This document shows positions 43,587 through 52,983 of a DNA stretch of 64,000 bases, piece after piece. The notes below the pieces were generated by a model. The model saw nothing but the letters and a program-made list of their open reading frames with translations, did no database searches and was not told the DNA's origin. The DNA lies in the NCBI GenBank assembly GCA_902529365.1, contig CABZWK010000004.1, positions 62,001 to 126,000 of the forward strand, written 5' to 3'. Position 1 is the stretch's first letter. The number at the start of each line of letters is the position of its first letter. The stretch comes from an uncultured Balneola sp. (GTDB lineage: Bacteria > Bacteroidota > Rhodothermia > Balneolales > Balneolaceae). A program made the translations under genes and the position numbers.

Positions 43587-46208
43587 TTAATTTCCGGTGC
43601 TACCGCTAATGGTTTGGCCAAAGAAAATTGCATTTGCGAACAACTTGTTGGTCCCGTACCAAAACGCCCTGAAATTAGGATTATCCGTCATGGCAATTAC
43701 CTTTCCGCTACCAACTCTACTTACCACTATGGCCGCGGTTCCTTTAATCGTTTCTTCGTTAGCCTTTGAAACATACCCGCTTGCCAAGGGATCTCTCGTG
43801 TAATAAAGAGGTGTGGAATATGGATTTTGCCCCTTTTTTAGAAACATAGTGGTGTTTCTAAAAACTCTAATCAACGACTGATTGTAGCCATATGCCAAAG
43901 GGTGTGTTAAATCTAATTGGGCATTAAAAATAGTGCCCCCAATAACCTCCGCCCCATTATCCGCACCTTGTTTTACATACGGTCGCGTTTCAGGAGAATC
44001 GCCACGGTCGGGCCTGACATATTCTACGTTTGCTAAACCTTGCTGACTCGCCCATGATACTGCTTGTTTCATCGTAATTAGAGTCCCGCCTTCTCGCACC
44101 CATGATTTTACAGCCTCAACTGTTCCTGTTGATAGGTCCCCGTAGCTATACCCCGTCATAATTATCACGTTATACCTATCTAAATTAACGCGCCCAAGGT
44201 TAGCTTTGTCCAAAATAGTTAAGGGCATTTCATATCGCCGGTCTAAAAGGTGCCACATTTCACCTATTTCGTAGGAATTAGTTCCCTCGCCACCAATAAC
44301 AGCAACCCTCGGCATCCCCAGTGATTCAAACTGGTTACTACCAAGATCTACACCCGCTGTTGATAGGCCTGTTGCGATATTGTATACATTAATCCCATCG
44401 GTTGAAACCACCTCTTTTACTAAATCATGAACCCGCTGCTGATCGTCCTGAACGCCAAGGGGAACCATAATAGTCCCATAATCAAACTCTTTCACTCCCT
44501 CATCGGTAATAGCCGAAAATGGTGCGCTCGCCACCTTTAACTTTATTCCTGCTTCTAGTAATCTATATGCGGCGCGAGGTGTATAGTACTCATCCCACTC
44601 AAATGCATATGCGTACCCTGATTCACTGCCTACTAATTTAGCTGCCGGCTCCCATACCCCCGTAAAAGCGGCGCCTAACAAATTTGAGTTAAATTGCCGA
44701 TCCCCTAATTCAGCAAACGGTAGGTTGAATGCATACGGCATGGTCCACGCAGATACATCATAAAATAAGCTGTCTTGAAAACTTGTTCGTCGCTCAAATA
44801 AGGCTGTAATCAACTTATACTGTCGCTGGTTTGTGGGAACCACATAGTTTTTACCCGCCTCAAACCGCTCGCCATTGACCTCAATACTTTTATCTAGTGT
44901 ATAAACGTCTATTTCGTGGCGGTGTAACATTTCAGCTAAATGAAACCCGCGCGCCTGATCGGCTTCTTCTCCAAAAACATAGGCCTTGATGGATGATCGG
45001 CTTGCAGCTTCCGCTGCGTCGCTATAAAATTGACGCATATGGCCTAATAACTCTTCTCTAAGCTCTACTGACGCTTTTAATGTGGAAAAGGAGGCGGTTA
45101 CTTGGTTTCGAATCGTGAATGGAAAATGAAGAACGCCATGCACACTTTCTTGAGCGTGCCCCCTTGAGCTAGCTTGTTCAAATAATATACCAATAGAACC
45201 TTGTACATCTGGATACGTAGAACCCTTTCCGTAATAGTAATCGTCAAAACTTTCCTTACTATAATACAAAGACTGAATTTGGTCCAAAGCATCAGCGTGA
45301 TACTCTGCAATGCTGCTGGTTAAATCTTGATTGCTCTGAGGAGTAAGTGGGTGGGTTCGACTGGGTATGCCAGGCTGAAAGAAAAAGGTGGAATTAGTGC
45401 CCATTTCATGATGATCAGTAAGAACATTTGGCTTCCATTCTTGATACCTAGCAATACGGCCCTGACTCTCTGGGTGCTGTACAAGCATCCAGTCTCTATT
45501 TAAATCAAACCAATAATGGTTTGTTCTGCCCCCTGGCCAGACCTCATCAAATTCTCTGGATTGGGGGTCAGAAACAAGTTTTTTAGTGCTTTTGTGTATA
45601 TTTGCCCAGTAAGCAAAACGATTCAGCCCATCAGGATTAATGTTCGGGTCTACTAATATAATTGCGTTTGATAGCATATTCTCCATTTCCTCGCCCTGAC
45701 CCGCAGCGAGGCGGTACACAACAGCTAAAGAGGCGTTGGCCCCACTAGGCTCATTCCCGTGCACGCTATAACTCATTTGAACAACTACCGGCATGTTGCT
45801 AAGGTCTAGCTCTCCCGACCTGGAGGCGCTACTTAGTTGCTGGTGAATTTTTTTTATTTCCTCAAGCTTAGTGTGGTTTTCTGGGTTGGTTATTATGAGA
45901 GATAATAATTTTCTATTCTCATAGGTCCTGGCATATTCTGAAATTGTTACTCGATTAGACGCCTCAGCTACTGCATACATGTACTCAACAAGCTGGTCGT
46001 GCCTAACATGCCACTCTCCTAATTCATACCCAAGCACTTCCTTTGGGGTGGGGATAGCGGGGTCGTAGTTAATGCTTTCGTCTAAAAAATAAGAGAGGTC
46101 CTCTTGTTGGGCATAGATAACGGGCTGAAGCCCCACTATTACTACAAAAAGCGTGGTTAAAAAAACACTTATATTAATGAATCCTTTTGTAACTGTGCGA
46201 TTATGCAT
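43587..46208 (-). CDS. Secreted M14-family zinc carboxypeptidase
   Basis: 873 residues with a signal peptide (ISVFLTTLFVVIVGLQPVIYAQ). M14 zinc ligands: His150 and Glu153 in SVHGNEPSG, and a third His in TDHHEMG (265-270). NPDGLNRF and DLNRDW are M14 substrate-site blocks, and GILFEQASSRG holds the likely catalytic glutamate. The C-terminal 400 residues include a class I amidotransferase-like/Rossmann segment (VIIMTGYSYGDLSTGTVEAVKSWVREGGTLITMK), an arrangement known in Bacteroidota M14 proteins. It probably degrades peptides outside the cell. Convergent with the gluconate dehydrogenase genes. Confidence 0.9.
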   Translation of the reverse strand: MHNRTVTKGFINISVFLTTLFVVIVGLQPVIYAQQEDLSYFLDESINYDPAIPTPKEVLGYELGEWHVRHDQLVEYMYAVAEASNRVTISEYARTYENRKLLSLIITNPENHTKLEEIKKIHQQLSSASRSGELDLSNMPVVVQMSYSVHGNEPSGANASLAVVYRLAAGQGEEMENMLSNAIILVDPNINPDGLNRFAYWANIHKSTKKLVSDPQSREFDEVWPGGRTNHYWFDLNRDWMLVQHPESQGRIARYQEWKPNVLTDHHEMGTNSTFFFQPGIPSRTHPLTPQSNQDLTSSIAEYHADALDQIQSLYYSKESFDDYYYGKGSTYPDVQGSIGILFEQASSRGHAQESVHGVLHFPFTIRNQVTASFSTLKASVELREELLGHMRQFYSDAAEAASRSSIKAYVFGEEADQARGFHLAEMLHRHEIDVYTLDKSIEVNGERFEAGKNYVVPTNQRQYKLITALFERRTSFQDSLFYDVSAWTMPYAFNLPFAELGDRQFNSNLLGAAFTGVWEPAAKLVGSESGYAYAFEWDEYYTPRAAYRLLEAGIKLKVASAPFSAITDEGVKEFDYGTIMVPLGVQDDQQRVHDLVKEVVSTDGINVYNIATGLSTAGVDLGSNQFESLGMPRVAVIGGEGTNSYEIGEMWHLLDRRYEMPLTILDKANLGRVNLDRYNVIIMTGYSYGDLSTGTVEAVKSWVREGGTLITMKQAVSWASQQGLANVEYVRPDRGDSPETRPYVKQGADNGAEVIGGTIFNAQLDLTHPLAYGYNQSLIRVFRNTTMFLKKGQNPYSTPLYYTRDPLASGYVSKANEETIKGTAAIVVSRVGSGKVIAMTDNPNFRAFWYGTNKLFANAIFFGQTISGSTGN

Positions 46209-46410
46209 ACTATATTTTTTTAAGGCTGAAATGATGGTATTCTAAGCATTAATGCCCTACTGGGATTAAAGCCGTAAATAGATTGATTGAAATATACTAC
46301 AATAGATTTATGAAAAAAGGGGTAAATGTATAGTCATAATGTGCTTTTATTGGATGTGTTTTTTTACTACTCTGATTTAAATATTACAGGTATAATCTTA
46401 GTAAAGAGGT

Positions 46411-47679
46411 ATGAATCCTACGACAAAAAAATTTAGTAATACACTAAAATATGCGCTTGGGCCAGGGCTTATTCTAGCCGCAGCGGCTATTGGGGTTTCT
46501 CATCTGGTTCAATCTACCCGCGCAGGAGCCTTGTACGGTTTTACCCTTGTCTGGGCTGTTGTTATAGCAAACCTTACTAAATATCCTTTCCTAGAGTTTG
46601 GCCCGCGATACACTGTTGTTATGAAAGAAAGCTTAATACAAGGCTACAAACGTTTAGGGTCTTGGGCTATTGGGTCATTTGGAGTCTTTACCGTATTCAC
46701 TATGTGTATTGTTCAAGCTGCGGTTACCGTGGTTACGGCTAGCTTGGCTAATGAGCTGACCGGCCTAGACCTGTCTCCTCTGCTCATGAGCGTAATTATA
46801 CTAGTAATTTGCTTATTTTTACTCATTAAAGGGCAATACTCTGCTCTTGATGGAGCCATTAAAATTATCTTAGTCGTCTTAACTATTTCAACGCTAATTG
46901 CGGTGGTGGTAGCTTTTTTTAAGCCCGACGCTATGGTAAAACCTAACGCCCCCTCCATTTGGGACGCCGCAGGAATTTCTTTTTTAATAGCCTTAATGGG
47001 TTGGATGCCCATCCTATTAGACGCTTCGGCGTGGCACTCTCTTTGGATTATGGAAAGGAGCAAACAAACCAAACAAGTATTACATCTAAAGGAAACCCTA
47101 ATTGATTTTAACATCGGGATGATTGGTGCAGGCGTACTTGCTTTGGCTTTTCTCTCTTTAGGCGCTCTTATTATGTTTGGATCCGCGACTGATTTCGCAA
47201 CCAGCGGGTCCGCTTTTGCTAGCCAGCTTGTAGAGTTATACACGTCTACTCTTGGGGATTGGGCATACTGGATTATTATTATTTGTGCCTTTACTGCTAT
47301 GTTTAGTACTACTCTAACCGTCACAGATGCATACCCCCGTACTTGTTCACATCTTTTTAACCTCTCTCGGCTGGATCGTCCCGATGACATTCCTTGGTAC
47401 TCTTCCTATAAGGGCTTGCTAGTCATCATCTCCTTTTTTTCTCTAATTATTCTTTATTTTGCAGGAAGTAACTTTATTTTCATGGTAGATTTGGCCACAA
47501 GTGTTTCCTTTTTAACCGCCCCTGTCTTTGCCATTATTAATTATAAGCTCATTTATTCTGACCATTTTCCAGAAGACAAGCGCCCACCAACCTGGTTAAA
47601 ATGGCTCAGTTGGGTTGGGTTGGTATTTATTACCGGTTTTGCTGTGTTATTTATGATTTGGAAGTTTATACTTAGTTAA
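46411..47679 (+). CDS. Nramp-related divalent cation transporter, atypical
   Basis: About 11 membrane spans, 422 residues. The first span block GPGLILAAAAIGVSHLVQS is homologous to Nramp GPG-x-DPGN, but the metal-binding DPGN is replaced by VSHL; span six has GWMPILLDAS, keeping the MP of MPH. Canonical Nramps bind Mn/Fe via these Asp/Asn/Met residues, so specificity here is uncertain; the SHL variant could mark a different substrate such as Mg or another solute. Other family blocks (AYPRTCSHLF in span 8/9, VDLATSVSFLTAP) are present. Preceded by a 202-base gap with an AGAGGT immediately before the ATG. Confidence 0.83.
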   Translation: MNPTTKKFSNTLKYALGPGLILAAAAIGVSHLVQSTRAGALYGFTLVWAVVIANLTKYPFLEFGPRYTVVMKESLIQGYKRLGSWAIGSFGVFTVFTMCIVQAAVTVVTASLANELTGLDLSPLLMSVIILVICLFLLIKGQYSALDGAIKIILVVLTISTLIAVVVAFFKPDAMVKPNAPSIWDAAGISFLIALMGWMPILLDASAWHSLWIMERSKQTKQVLHLKETLIDFNIGMIGAGVLALAFLSLGALIMFGSATDFATSGSAFASQLVELYTSTLGDWAYWIIIICAFTAMFSTTLTVTDAYPRTCSHLFNLSRLDRPDDIPWYSSYKGLLVIISFFSLIILYFAGSNFIFMVDLATSVSFLTAPVFAIINYKLIYSDHFPEDKRPPTWLKWLSWVGLVFITGFAVLFMIWKFILS

Positions 47680-47789
47680 TATCGTGCGCCGCTAATACAT
47701 TAACCTATGCTTACGATGCTTATTTACTTTTTAAGGATAAGCGTGTAATCAACCATCCAAAACGACCTTTTATTCATTCTTTTTCCAGC

Positions 47790-48440
47790 ATGAAAACACG
47801 AGAGCCTTTTAATACCTGGAGTCATGTTTTCGGTGCTTTTGCCAGCCTCTTTTTCGTCTATTTATTTTTTACCCACGCCCAGGATCGTTCACCGGCCGGA
47901 ATTCTTGCTCTTTTGATTTACGGTTTTAGCACTTTCGCAATGTTTAGTTCAAGCGCTATATATCATGGCTTTAATGGTACTCCTTTGCAAATTAAGCGCC
48001 TGAGGATGGTCGACCATATGATGATTTATGTCGTTATTGCCGGGGGTTACACCCCTATTGCTGCGTCAGTTTTACCTGATAATATGGGGAAATATGTGCT
48101 TTATGGTATTTGGATCATTGCCGGATTGGGGGTCTTAAAAAAAAGTCTCTGGATGACTGCCCCTTCATGGTTTTCTACTTTACTCTACGTGCTAATGGGC
48201 TGGGTTTCTGTTCTCATTATTCCAGTTATTTGGAGAGAAACAACCCTTTTATTTAGTTATGGTATAATCGCTGGCGGTCTTTTTTATACATTAGGCGCAA
48301 TTGTATATGCCTTAAAAAAACCAAATATTTTACCTAAAACTGTTGGCTTTCACGGGCTTTGGCACGTTTTTGTTCTAGGAGGAGCATTGACGCACTTAAT
48401 GTCACACTTATACTATTTCAGTAACTTTTTAGAGAAATGA
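47790..48440 (+). CDS. Hemolysin III family membrane protein (YqfA/PAQR-like)
   Basis: Seven-span membrane protein, 216 residues. Features of the PAQR/HlyIII family: N-terminal NTWSHVFGAFASL with conserved His, SSSAIYHGF (Ser/His), MVDHMMIYVVIAGGYTPIA (Asp/His), and the C-terminal HGLWHVFVLGGALTHLMSH with the zinc-ligand histidines. All zinc-site residues seem kept. Despite the name, most bacterial members are not toxins and their activity is unknown. Its TGA overlaps the next ATG (ATGA at 48437-48440). Confidence 0.9.
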   Translation: MKTREPFNTWSHVFGAFASLFFVYLFFTHAQDRSPAGILALLIYGFSTFAMFSSSAIYHGFNGTPLQIKRLRMVDHMMIYVVIAGGYTPIAASVLPDNMGKYVLYGIWIIAGLGVLKKSLWMTAPSWFSTLLYVLMGWVSVLIIPVIWRETTLLFSYGIIAGGLFYTLGAIVYALKKPNILPKTVGFHGLWHVFVLGGALTHLMSHLYYFSNFLEK

Positions 48441-51400
48441 GAAGTTTTTTCAGTCTTCGCTTTTTGGTGCTAATCGCTAGCTTTCTCACTAGCAATGCCA
48501 TACTATCTTTATTAGATAATAAAGCCCTCTTTGCTCAAAATACAACTCCTTTTTACTCTGTTGAATACAGGCCCTACAAAGGGAATTGGTTACAGCTTAA
48601 CACCCCTCATTTTCGCATAATATACCCAGAAGGGCTTGACTCTATTGCGTACAAAAGTGGCCGTATTTTAGAGCAACAATACCCTTTAGCACAATCTTTA
48701 ACCGGTAGCTCATTAAAAAACTTTCCCGTTTTAATTACTAATTATTCCGACCTGAGTAATGGTTATGTACAATCCTGGAACTTCAAGTCCGAAATAATTT
48801 TAGCCCCCATTAAAGGAAAGGCAATGAATCCCCGAGGAGGAGACTGGTTAGAAACCGTGCTATCTCACGAGTTATTGCATGCCACCCATGCTAATATAAA
48901 AGGCCGCTTTCTATTGAATTCTTTCGGTATTTTTTTTGGCCCAGATTTAACTCGTAGTATAAATTTTTACCCACCCGTTGGTATTCATGAGGGCCTAGCT
49001 GTGTATCATGAAGGTAAAAACGGCCTTTCTAGTAGTCATGGTGGTAGAGGTAATTATGGTTATTTTAGGGCAAAATATTGGGCAAATTTACTCAGTGATT
49101 CTCCCTGGAGTATAGGGGATGGCCTTATTCCCACAGAATATCATTACCCTTTAAACAGACATTATATTGCTGGATTTTTTTTTACAGAATGGCTGCAAGA
49201 AGCATATGGTGAACAGGTGTTTAGTAAAAGTTTTGAACGCCACTATAATCGCTTTCCTTTAGGATTAGGTTTTGCCCTACGGGGTGTTACCTCAGATTGG
49301 CCCAGTAAAATGGCCCCAATCTATAGAAAATGGGCATTGGATACCTATTCAACAGCCCATCAAGGACGAAAGAAAACCCCTATAATACTCACTGATTATA
49401 TAAGTCCACTTACCAAAGAAGTTGATCAACGAAGACCTTTATGGATTAACCCATCAAAATTCCTTTATGTTGAGAGAAAATATCATCAAGAGCAAGGGGT
49501 TTATCTTTTCGACATCGAGAGTCATGATGCCCGTTTAATTATCGAAGATTTTTTTGTTGAAGATTATCTCTTCGCTATTGACAAAACATCAAACGAGCTC
49601 ATTTATTCCGCTTATAAAAGAGGGCCGTATTCTTTTGATGAAATCTACTCGTACTTATATCGGGTATCCTACACAGAAGCAGGCTCTAAAAGCACCCTTA
49701 TTCCGGGTTCAAAAAGAATGTATGCCCCCGCTGTAGACCCTCATCGAAAAAGCCTCTGGGCATTAAAAAATGATAAAAATAGTGCACAAATATATGAATA
49801 CCGAAACAAGGTCTGGTCACCGTGTTCTCAATTTAATGAAACACGACCCGTCTCAATAACCGTTCATCCCACAAAAGAAAATACCTATGCTTTTTTAATG
49901 CAAAAAAGAGGTTTTCAAGGAATTTGGCTGGTTGATGCATTTGCAGATTGTTCAGATATTATACCCATACTTGATGGCGTTGCTGATATTGGGTTTAGTA
50001 ACAGCTCTATTATCGATGTACAATGGCATCCAATGAAATCAACCCTTTTATTAAGTGTAGACAATAAAGATGGGGTACGGATTGTAGAATACGATATTGA
50101 AACCTTTCAAGCTATTGTAGTTCTAGATACAGAGTTTGCGGCTTATGAAGCTTCCTATTCTGAAGATGGTAAATTATTTAGTTTTGTTAATGAGCAAAAT
50201 CAAAAAAATATCATTGCTATAGTGGACTCTTCAAGGGTTGCCGCTAATTCTTTTGAATGGCCCACAATGAATACCATAGAAATTGAGAAGAGCTCTAATA
50301 GCATGTTATTAGGAAATGACCTTTTAAATAGCTCTGCTAATTGGACGGTCGATTCATATACGGGTGATCGATCTTGGTGGTCTCCAAGGGTTATACTACC
50401 AAAAATAATTGATCATTCTGGAACCCTTCCTAGTTCTTTGCCAGATTTTCTGGATTATGTAAATCCAATAACATACAACAGTGATTTTTCCCCATTAGAC
50501 TTTTCAGAATTGGAAGTTGGTCTACTATTGCAATCAACTGACGTATTACAAGAAAAAGCTTATCGCTTTTTAGGCACTCTTTATAGAAATAATCTATGGT
50601 ATCAAATGAGCTATTCGACTAAAAAGTTTTGGCCTGGTATAAATTTTAACTTTTATAGAAAACCCAATTTTATTTATTTATCTGAAGAAGGGTCTTCTGT
50701 AGATCTAATTTCGGATGAAAGAGGTTGGTCTTTGGGTGTTCCATTAAGTTACCGCTTTCCTTCTCTTACTCGTTTTACTTCTATATCAATCACTCCTCGA
50801 TTATACGTCGAGGGATCAAGATACATAGATGGATCAGGTTCTTTTTTAACGGATTATGTAGTTCAATCGAAATACGGTATTTCCTCATTTTTACAACTAC
50901 GAGTTCAACAATTAACACGTGATATTCAACCTAGAAGTGGTTTTATAACTTTTATCAGTGGTCAAAAAACGTTTCAAGCATCAAAGTGTAATGAAAAAAC
51001 ATTTCAATCATCAAAGTGTAGTTTTATTTTAAATAATACTCAATACACCTATCGTTTAAATAACAGATACGCAATTTATGCTGATCAAAAAATGTATTTC
51101 CCCATATGGAAAAAGAAAAATATATCCACCCTGGCTAATGCAGTAGTTTTAAAACAAAGTAACAATTTATTATTTAGTACAAACAATATTAGAAGTACTG
51201 GTTTTTATTCTCCTGTTTTTCCAGAGAGTTCCTATATAGGACGTTTTTCAACAGAAACTATTATACCTATTTGGTACGCAGATCAAGGTTTTTTTACAGT
51301 ACCTAGTTCTTTAAAAACTATCTATTTAAAAGTTTTTGCCCACCGTATGTATGATTTAGCTAATAAAACTAATTTTGGTTATCCCACTAGAACTAGTTTT

Positions 51401-51514
51401 GGTGGGGAATTGAACATTCTATTTAATATATCAAATATTACATTATCAGCAGGATTTGGCTGGTATTATGATGTATTAGAAGAAAAGTCAGGGTTTTTTA
51501 TTGGTTCTTTTTAA
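48437..51514 (+). CDS. Outer-membrane metallopeptidase-like protein with propeller and barrel
   Basis: 1025 residues, signal peptide ending near LFAQ (31-34). An N-terminal gluzincin-like domain has HELLH at 144-148 and IHEGLAVYHEG 183-193, consistent with HExxH plus a downstream Glu ligand (peptidase-MA type). Residues about 325-640 are repeats of WxxP-beta strands such as SKFLYVERKYHQEQGVYLFD and VQWHPMKSTLLLSVD, resembling a TolB-like propeller. The last 350 residues are aromatic-alternating strands ending YDVLEEKSGFFIGSF, a likely beta-barrel. The gene is markedly A+T-rich compared with its neighbours and contains a 30-base tandem duplication. Function unknown; its 3' end overlaps purM. 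Confidence 0.78.
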   Translation: MRSFFSLRFLVLIASFLTSNAILSLLDNKALFAQNTTPFYSVEYRPYKGNWLQLNTPHFRIIYPEGLDSIAYKSGRILEQQYPLAQSLTGSSLKNFPVLITNYSDLSNGYVQSWNFKSEIILAPIKGKAMNPRGGDWLETVLSHELLHATHANIKGRFLLNSFGIFFGPDLTRSINFYPPVGIHEGLAVYHEGKNGLSSSHGGRGNYGYFRAKYWANLLSDSPWSIGDGLIPTEYHYPLNRHYIAGFFFTEWLQEAYGEQVFSKSFERHYNRFPLGLGFALRGVTSDWPSKMAPIYRKWALDTYSTAHQGRKKTPIILTDYISPLTKEVDQRRPLWINPSKFLYVERKYHQEQGVYLFDIESHDARLIIEDFFVEDYLFAIDKTSNELIYSAYKRGPYSFDEIYSYLYRVSYTEAGSKSTLIPGSKRMYAPAVDPHRKSLWALKNDKNSAQIYEYRNKVWSPCSQFNETRPVSITVHPTKENTYAFLMQKRGFQGIWLVDAFADCSDIIPILDGVADIGFSNSSIIDVQWHPMKSTLLLSVDNKDGVRIVEYDIETFQAIVVLDTEFAAYEASYSEDGKLFSFVNEQNQKNIIAIVDSSRVAANSFEWPTMNTIEIEKSSNSMLLGNDLLNSSANWTVDSYTGDRSWWSPRVILPKIIDHSGTLPSSLPDFLDYVNPITYNSDFSPLDFSELEVGLLLQSTDVLQEKAYRFLGTLYRNNLWYQMSYSTKKFWPGINFNFYRKPNFIYLSEEGSSVDLISDERGWSLGVPLSYRFPSLTRFTSISITPRLYVEGSRYIDGSGSFLTDYVVQSKYGISSFLQLRVQQLTRDIQPRSGFITFISGQKTFQASKCNEKTFQSSKCSFILNNTQYTYRLNNRYAIYADQKMYFPIWKKKNISTLANAVVLKQSNNLLFSTNNIRSTGFYSPVFPESSYIGRFSTETIIPIWYADQGFFTVPSSLKTIYLKVFAHRMYDLANKTNFGYPTRTSFGGELNILFNISNITLSAGFGWYYDVLEEKSGFFIGSF
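50964..51023 (+). repeat. 30-base tandem duplication inside barrel region
   Basis: Two 30-base units (50964-50993, 50994-51023) differ at about four positions, encoding KTFQASKCNE and KTFQSSKCSF. In frame, so the gene stays open; each copy adds a cysteine. Confidence 0.75.
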
Positions 51515-52511
51515 CTCTACCTATTTCATACCCTGTTTCACCAAACTTTTCAGCTGTCTCCAAAACCTTATTTACTATACTTTTATCTACAATTGCAATA
51601 AGACCAATACCAAGGTTAAAAGTTAATCTCATATCTTCTTCAGGTACATTGCCTAAATCTTGAATAAGTGAATAAATAAAGGGTCGTTCCCATGAATCCC
51701 ATTTAAGATCTAAACCGAGTCCATTTGGTATTATTCTTTTTGTGTTACCTATTATTCCCCCACCTGTGATGTGAGAAAAACCTTGCACATTATTAATTTT
51801 TTTTAGTTCTGTAATGAGGCCTAGATACGATTTATGAACTTTTAAAAGTTCTTCTGAAAGAGTGGTGCCTAATTCGTTTATATAATCATCAATTTTATAG
51901 GTTGAAAATAATACATTTCGCGCCAAAGAATACCCATTGGTATGTAGACCGGAACTTTTAAAACCGATTAAAATGGAATCTTCTTTTATTTGATCACCAT
52001 TAATAATTTCATTTTCATCCACTATTCCAACAATAGTACCGGCTAAATCAAACTCACCTGGTTTGTAAATATCAGGCATTTCAGCTGTTTCACCACCAAT
52101 TAATGCTACATTATTTTCCCTACAAGCTGTCGTAAAACCTTTTATTACTTCTACACTGGTCTTCTGTTCTAACTTACCTGTTGAAAAGTAATCAAGAAAA
52201 AATAATGGAGTAGCTCCACAAACAGCAATATCATTTATACAATGATTTACAAGATCTTGACCAACCGTGTCATATTTTTGAGCCTTATATGCTACTATGA
52301 GTTTTGTTCCTACACCATCAACAGAACTCACAAAAACTGGATTTTTAAATGTGGTCAAATTTGGTTTAAAAAAACCACCAAAGCCACCAATATTACTCAA
52401 AACCTCAACCCCATGTGTATCTTTTACAAGATCTTTAATCGAATGGACCAATTCTTCTCCTGCTCTTATATCAACACCTGAGTCTTTATATGTAAAGGTC
52501 TTTTTTTTCAT
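51498..52511 (-). CDS. purM: Phosphoribosylformylglycinamidine cyclo-ligase (AIR synthetase)
   Basis: Fifth step of de novo purine synthesis, ATP-dependent ring closure of FGAM to AIR. Recognised by the start TYKDSGVDIRAGEELV, FVSSVDGVGTKLIVA, GQDLVNHCINDIAVCGA, LIGGETAEMPDIY and GFSHITGGGIIGNTKRI. 337 residues from the ATG at 52509-52511; a TTG 9 bases upstream would add MRN. Its gene is separated from the other pur genes of this window by 46 kb. The upstream 460-base gap is the candidate origin of replication, so purM is origin-proximal if that is right. Confidence 0.96.
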   Translation of the reverse strand: MKKKTFTYKDSGVDIRAGEELVHSIKDLVKDTHGVEVLSNIGGFGGFFKPNLTTFKNPVFVSSVDGVGTKLIVAYKAQKYDTVGQDLVNHCINDIAVCGATPLFFLDYFSTGKLEQKTSVEVIKGFTTACRENNVALIGGETAEMPDIYKPGEFDLAGTIVGIVDENEIINGDQIKEDSILIGFKSSGLHTNGYSLARNVLFSTYKIDDYINELGTTLSEELLKVHKSYLGLITELKKINNVQGFSHITGGGIIGNTKRIIPNGLGLDLKWDSWERPFIYSLIQDLGNVPEEDMRLTFNLGIGLIAIVDKSIVNKVLETAEKFGETGYEIGRVKKNQ

Positions 52512-52983
52512 GTTTCTCAAATCAGTTTTTTTTCAGTTCCTAAATATAGCATCTTTCAAAATCTTCTTAGAAAGGGATTTTCAGTTTTTTTCCACAGGAT
52601 CTTATTAATAATGATTAAATGTATATATATAGTAGTATATAGTAGGCAGTGTGGACATGTTGATAATACATTTATATATATTTAGTTGATCAATGAGGAT
52701 AGTTTGTTAATAAAAAAGTGGAGAACTTTTGATTAAATAAAGCTTATCAAGCATGATTTAATGAGTATTTTTTATAAACCACAATACTCTTAACTAAACT
52801 TGTACACTTTAGTACCTGTTTTGTACATATATACCTTCATAAAAAACTAACACAAAATTTAAAAGGTATAAGTAGTGGATAAGTAAAATAAAGTGTGGAA
52901 AGGAGTGGATAAATATAATTACTTTGAATTATCCATTACTTATGAGAAAGATTTCCACACCCCTATCCACAAAGTAAAAGACT
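52512..52983. other. oriC: Candidate chromosomal replication origin (DnaA-box cluster)
   Basis: A 472-base, strongly A+T-rich gap between divergent purM and dtd. Near dtd six DnaA-box-like 9-mers crowd into about 100 bases: minus-oriented AGTGGATAA (52874-52882), TGTGGAAAG (52894-52902), AGTGGATAA (52904-52912), then plus-oriented TTATCCATT (52929-52937), ATTTCCACA (52951-52959) and CTATCCACA (52963-52971); five of the six match TTWTNCACA at 8 of 9. A full match, TTTTCCACA, lies at 52588-52596, with weaker ones TGTTGATAA (52658-52666) and TGTGGACAT (52650-52658). Runs such as TGTATATATATAG near 52620 and TTTATATATATTTAG near 52671 could be the unwinding element. The grouping is what origins show; dnaA absence and lack of a measured skew switch leave it a strong candidate only. 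Confidence 0.65.

Noticed and set aside
43497..43769. Open frame of 90 codons on the plus strand
   Set aside because: Mostly antisense to the M14 gene and without recognisable domain or start signal.
46713..47390. 225-codon open frame on the minus strand
   Set aside because: Antisense to the Nramp-like gene, whose membrane spans are convincing; no start signal or domain.
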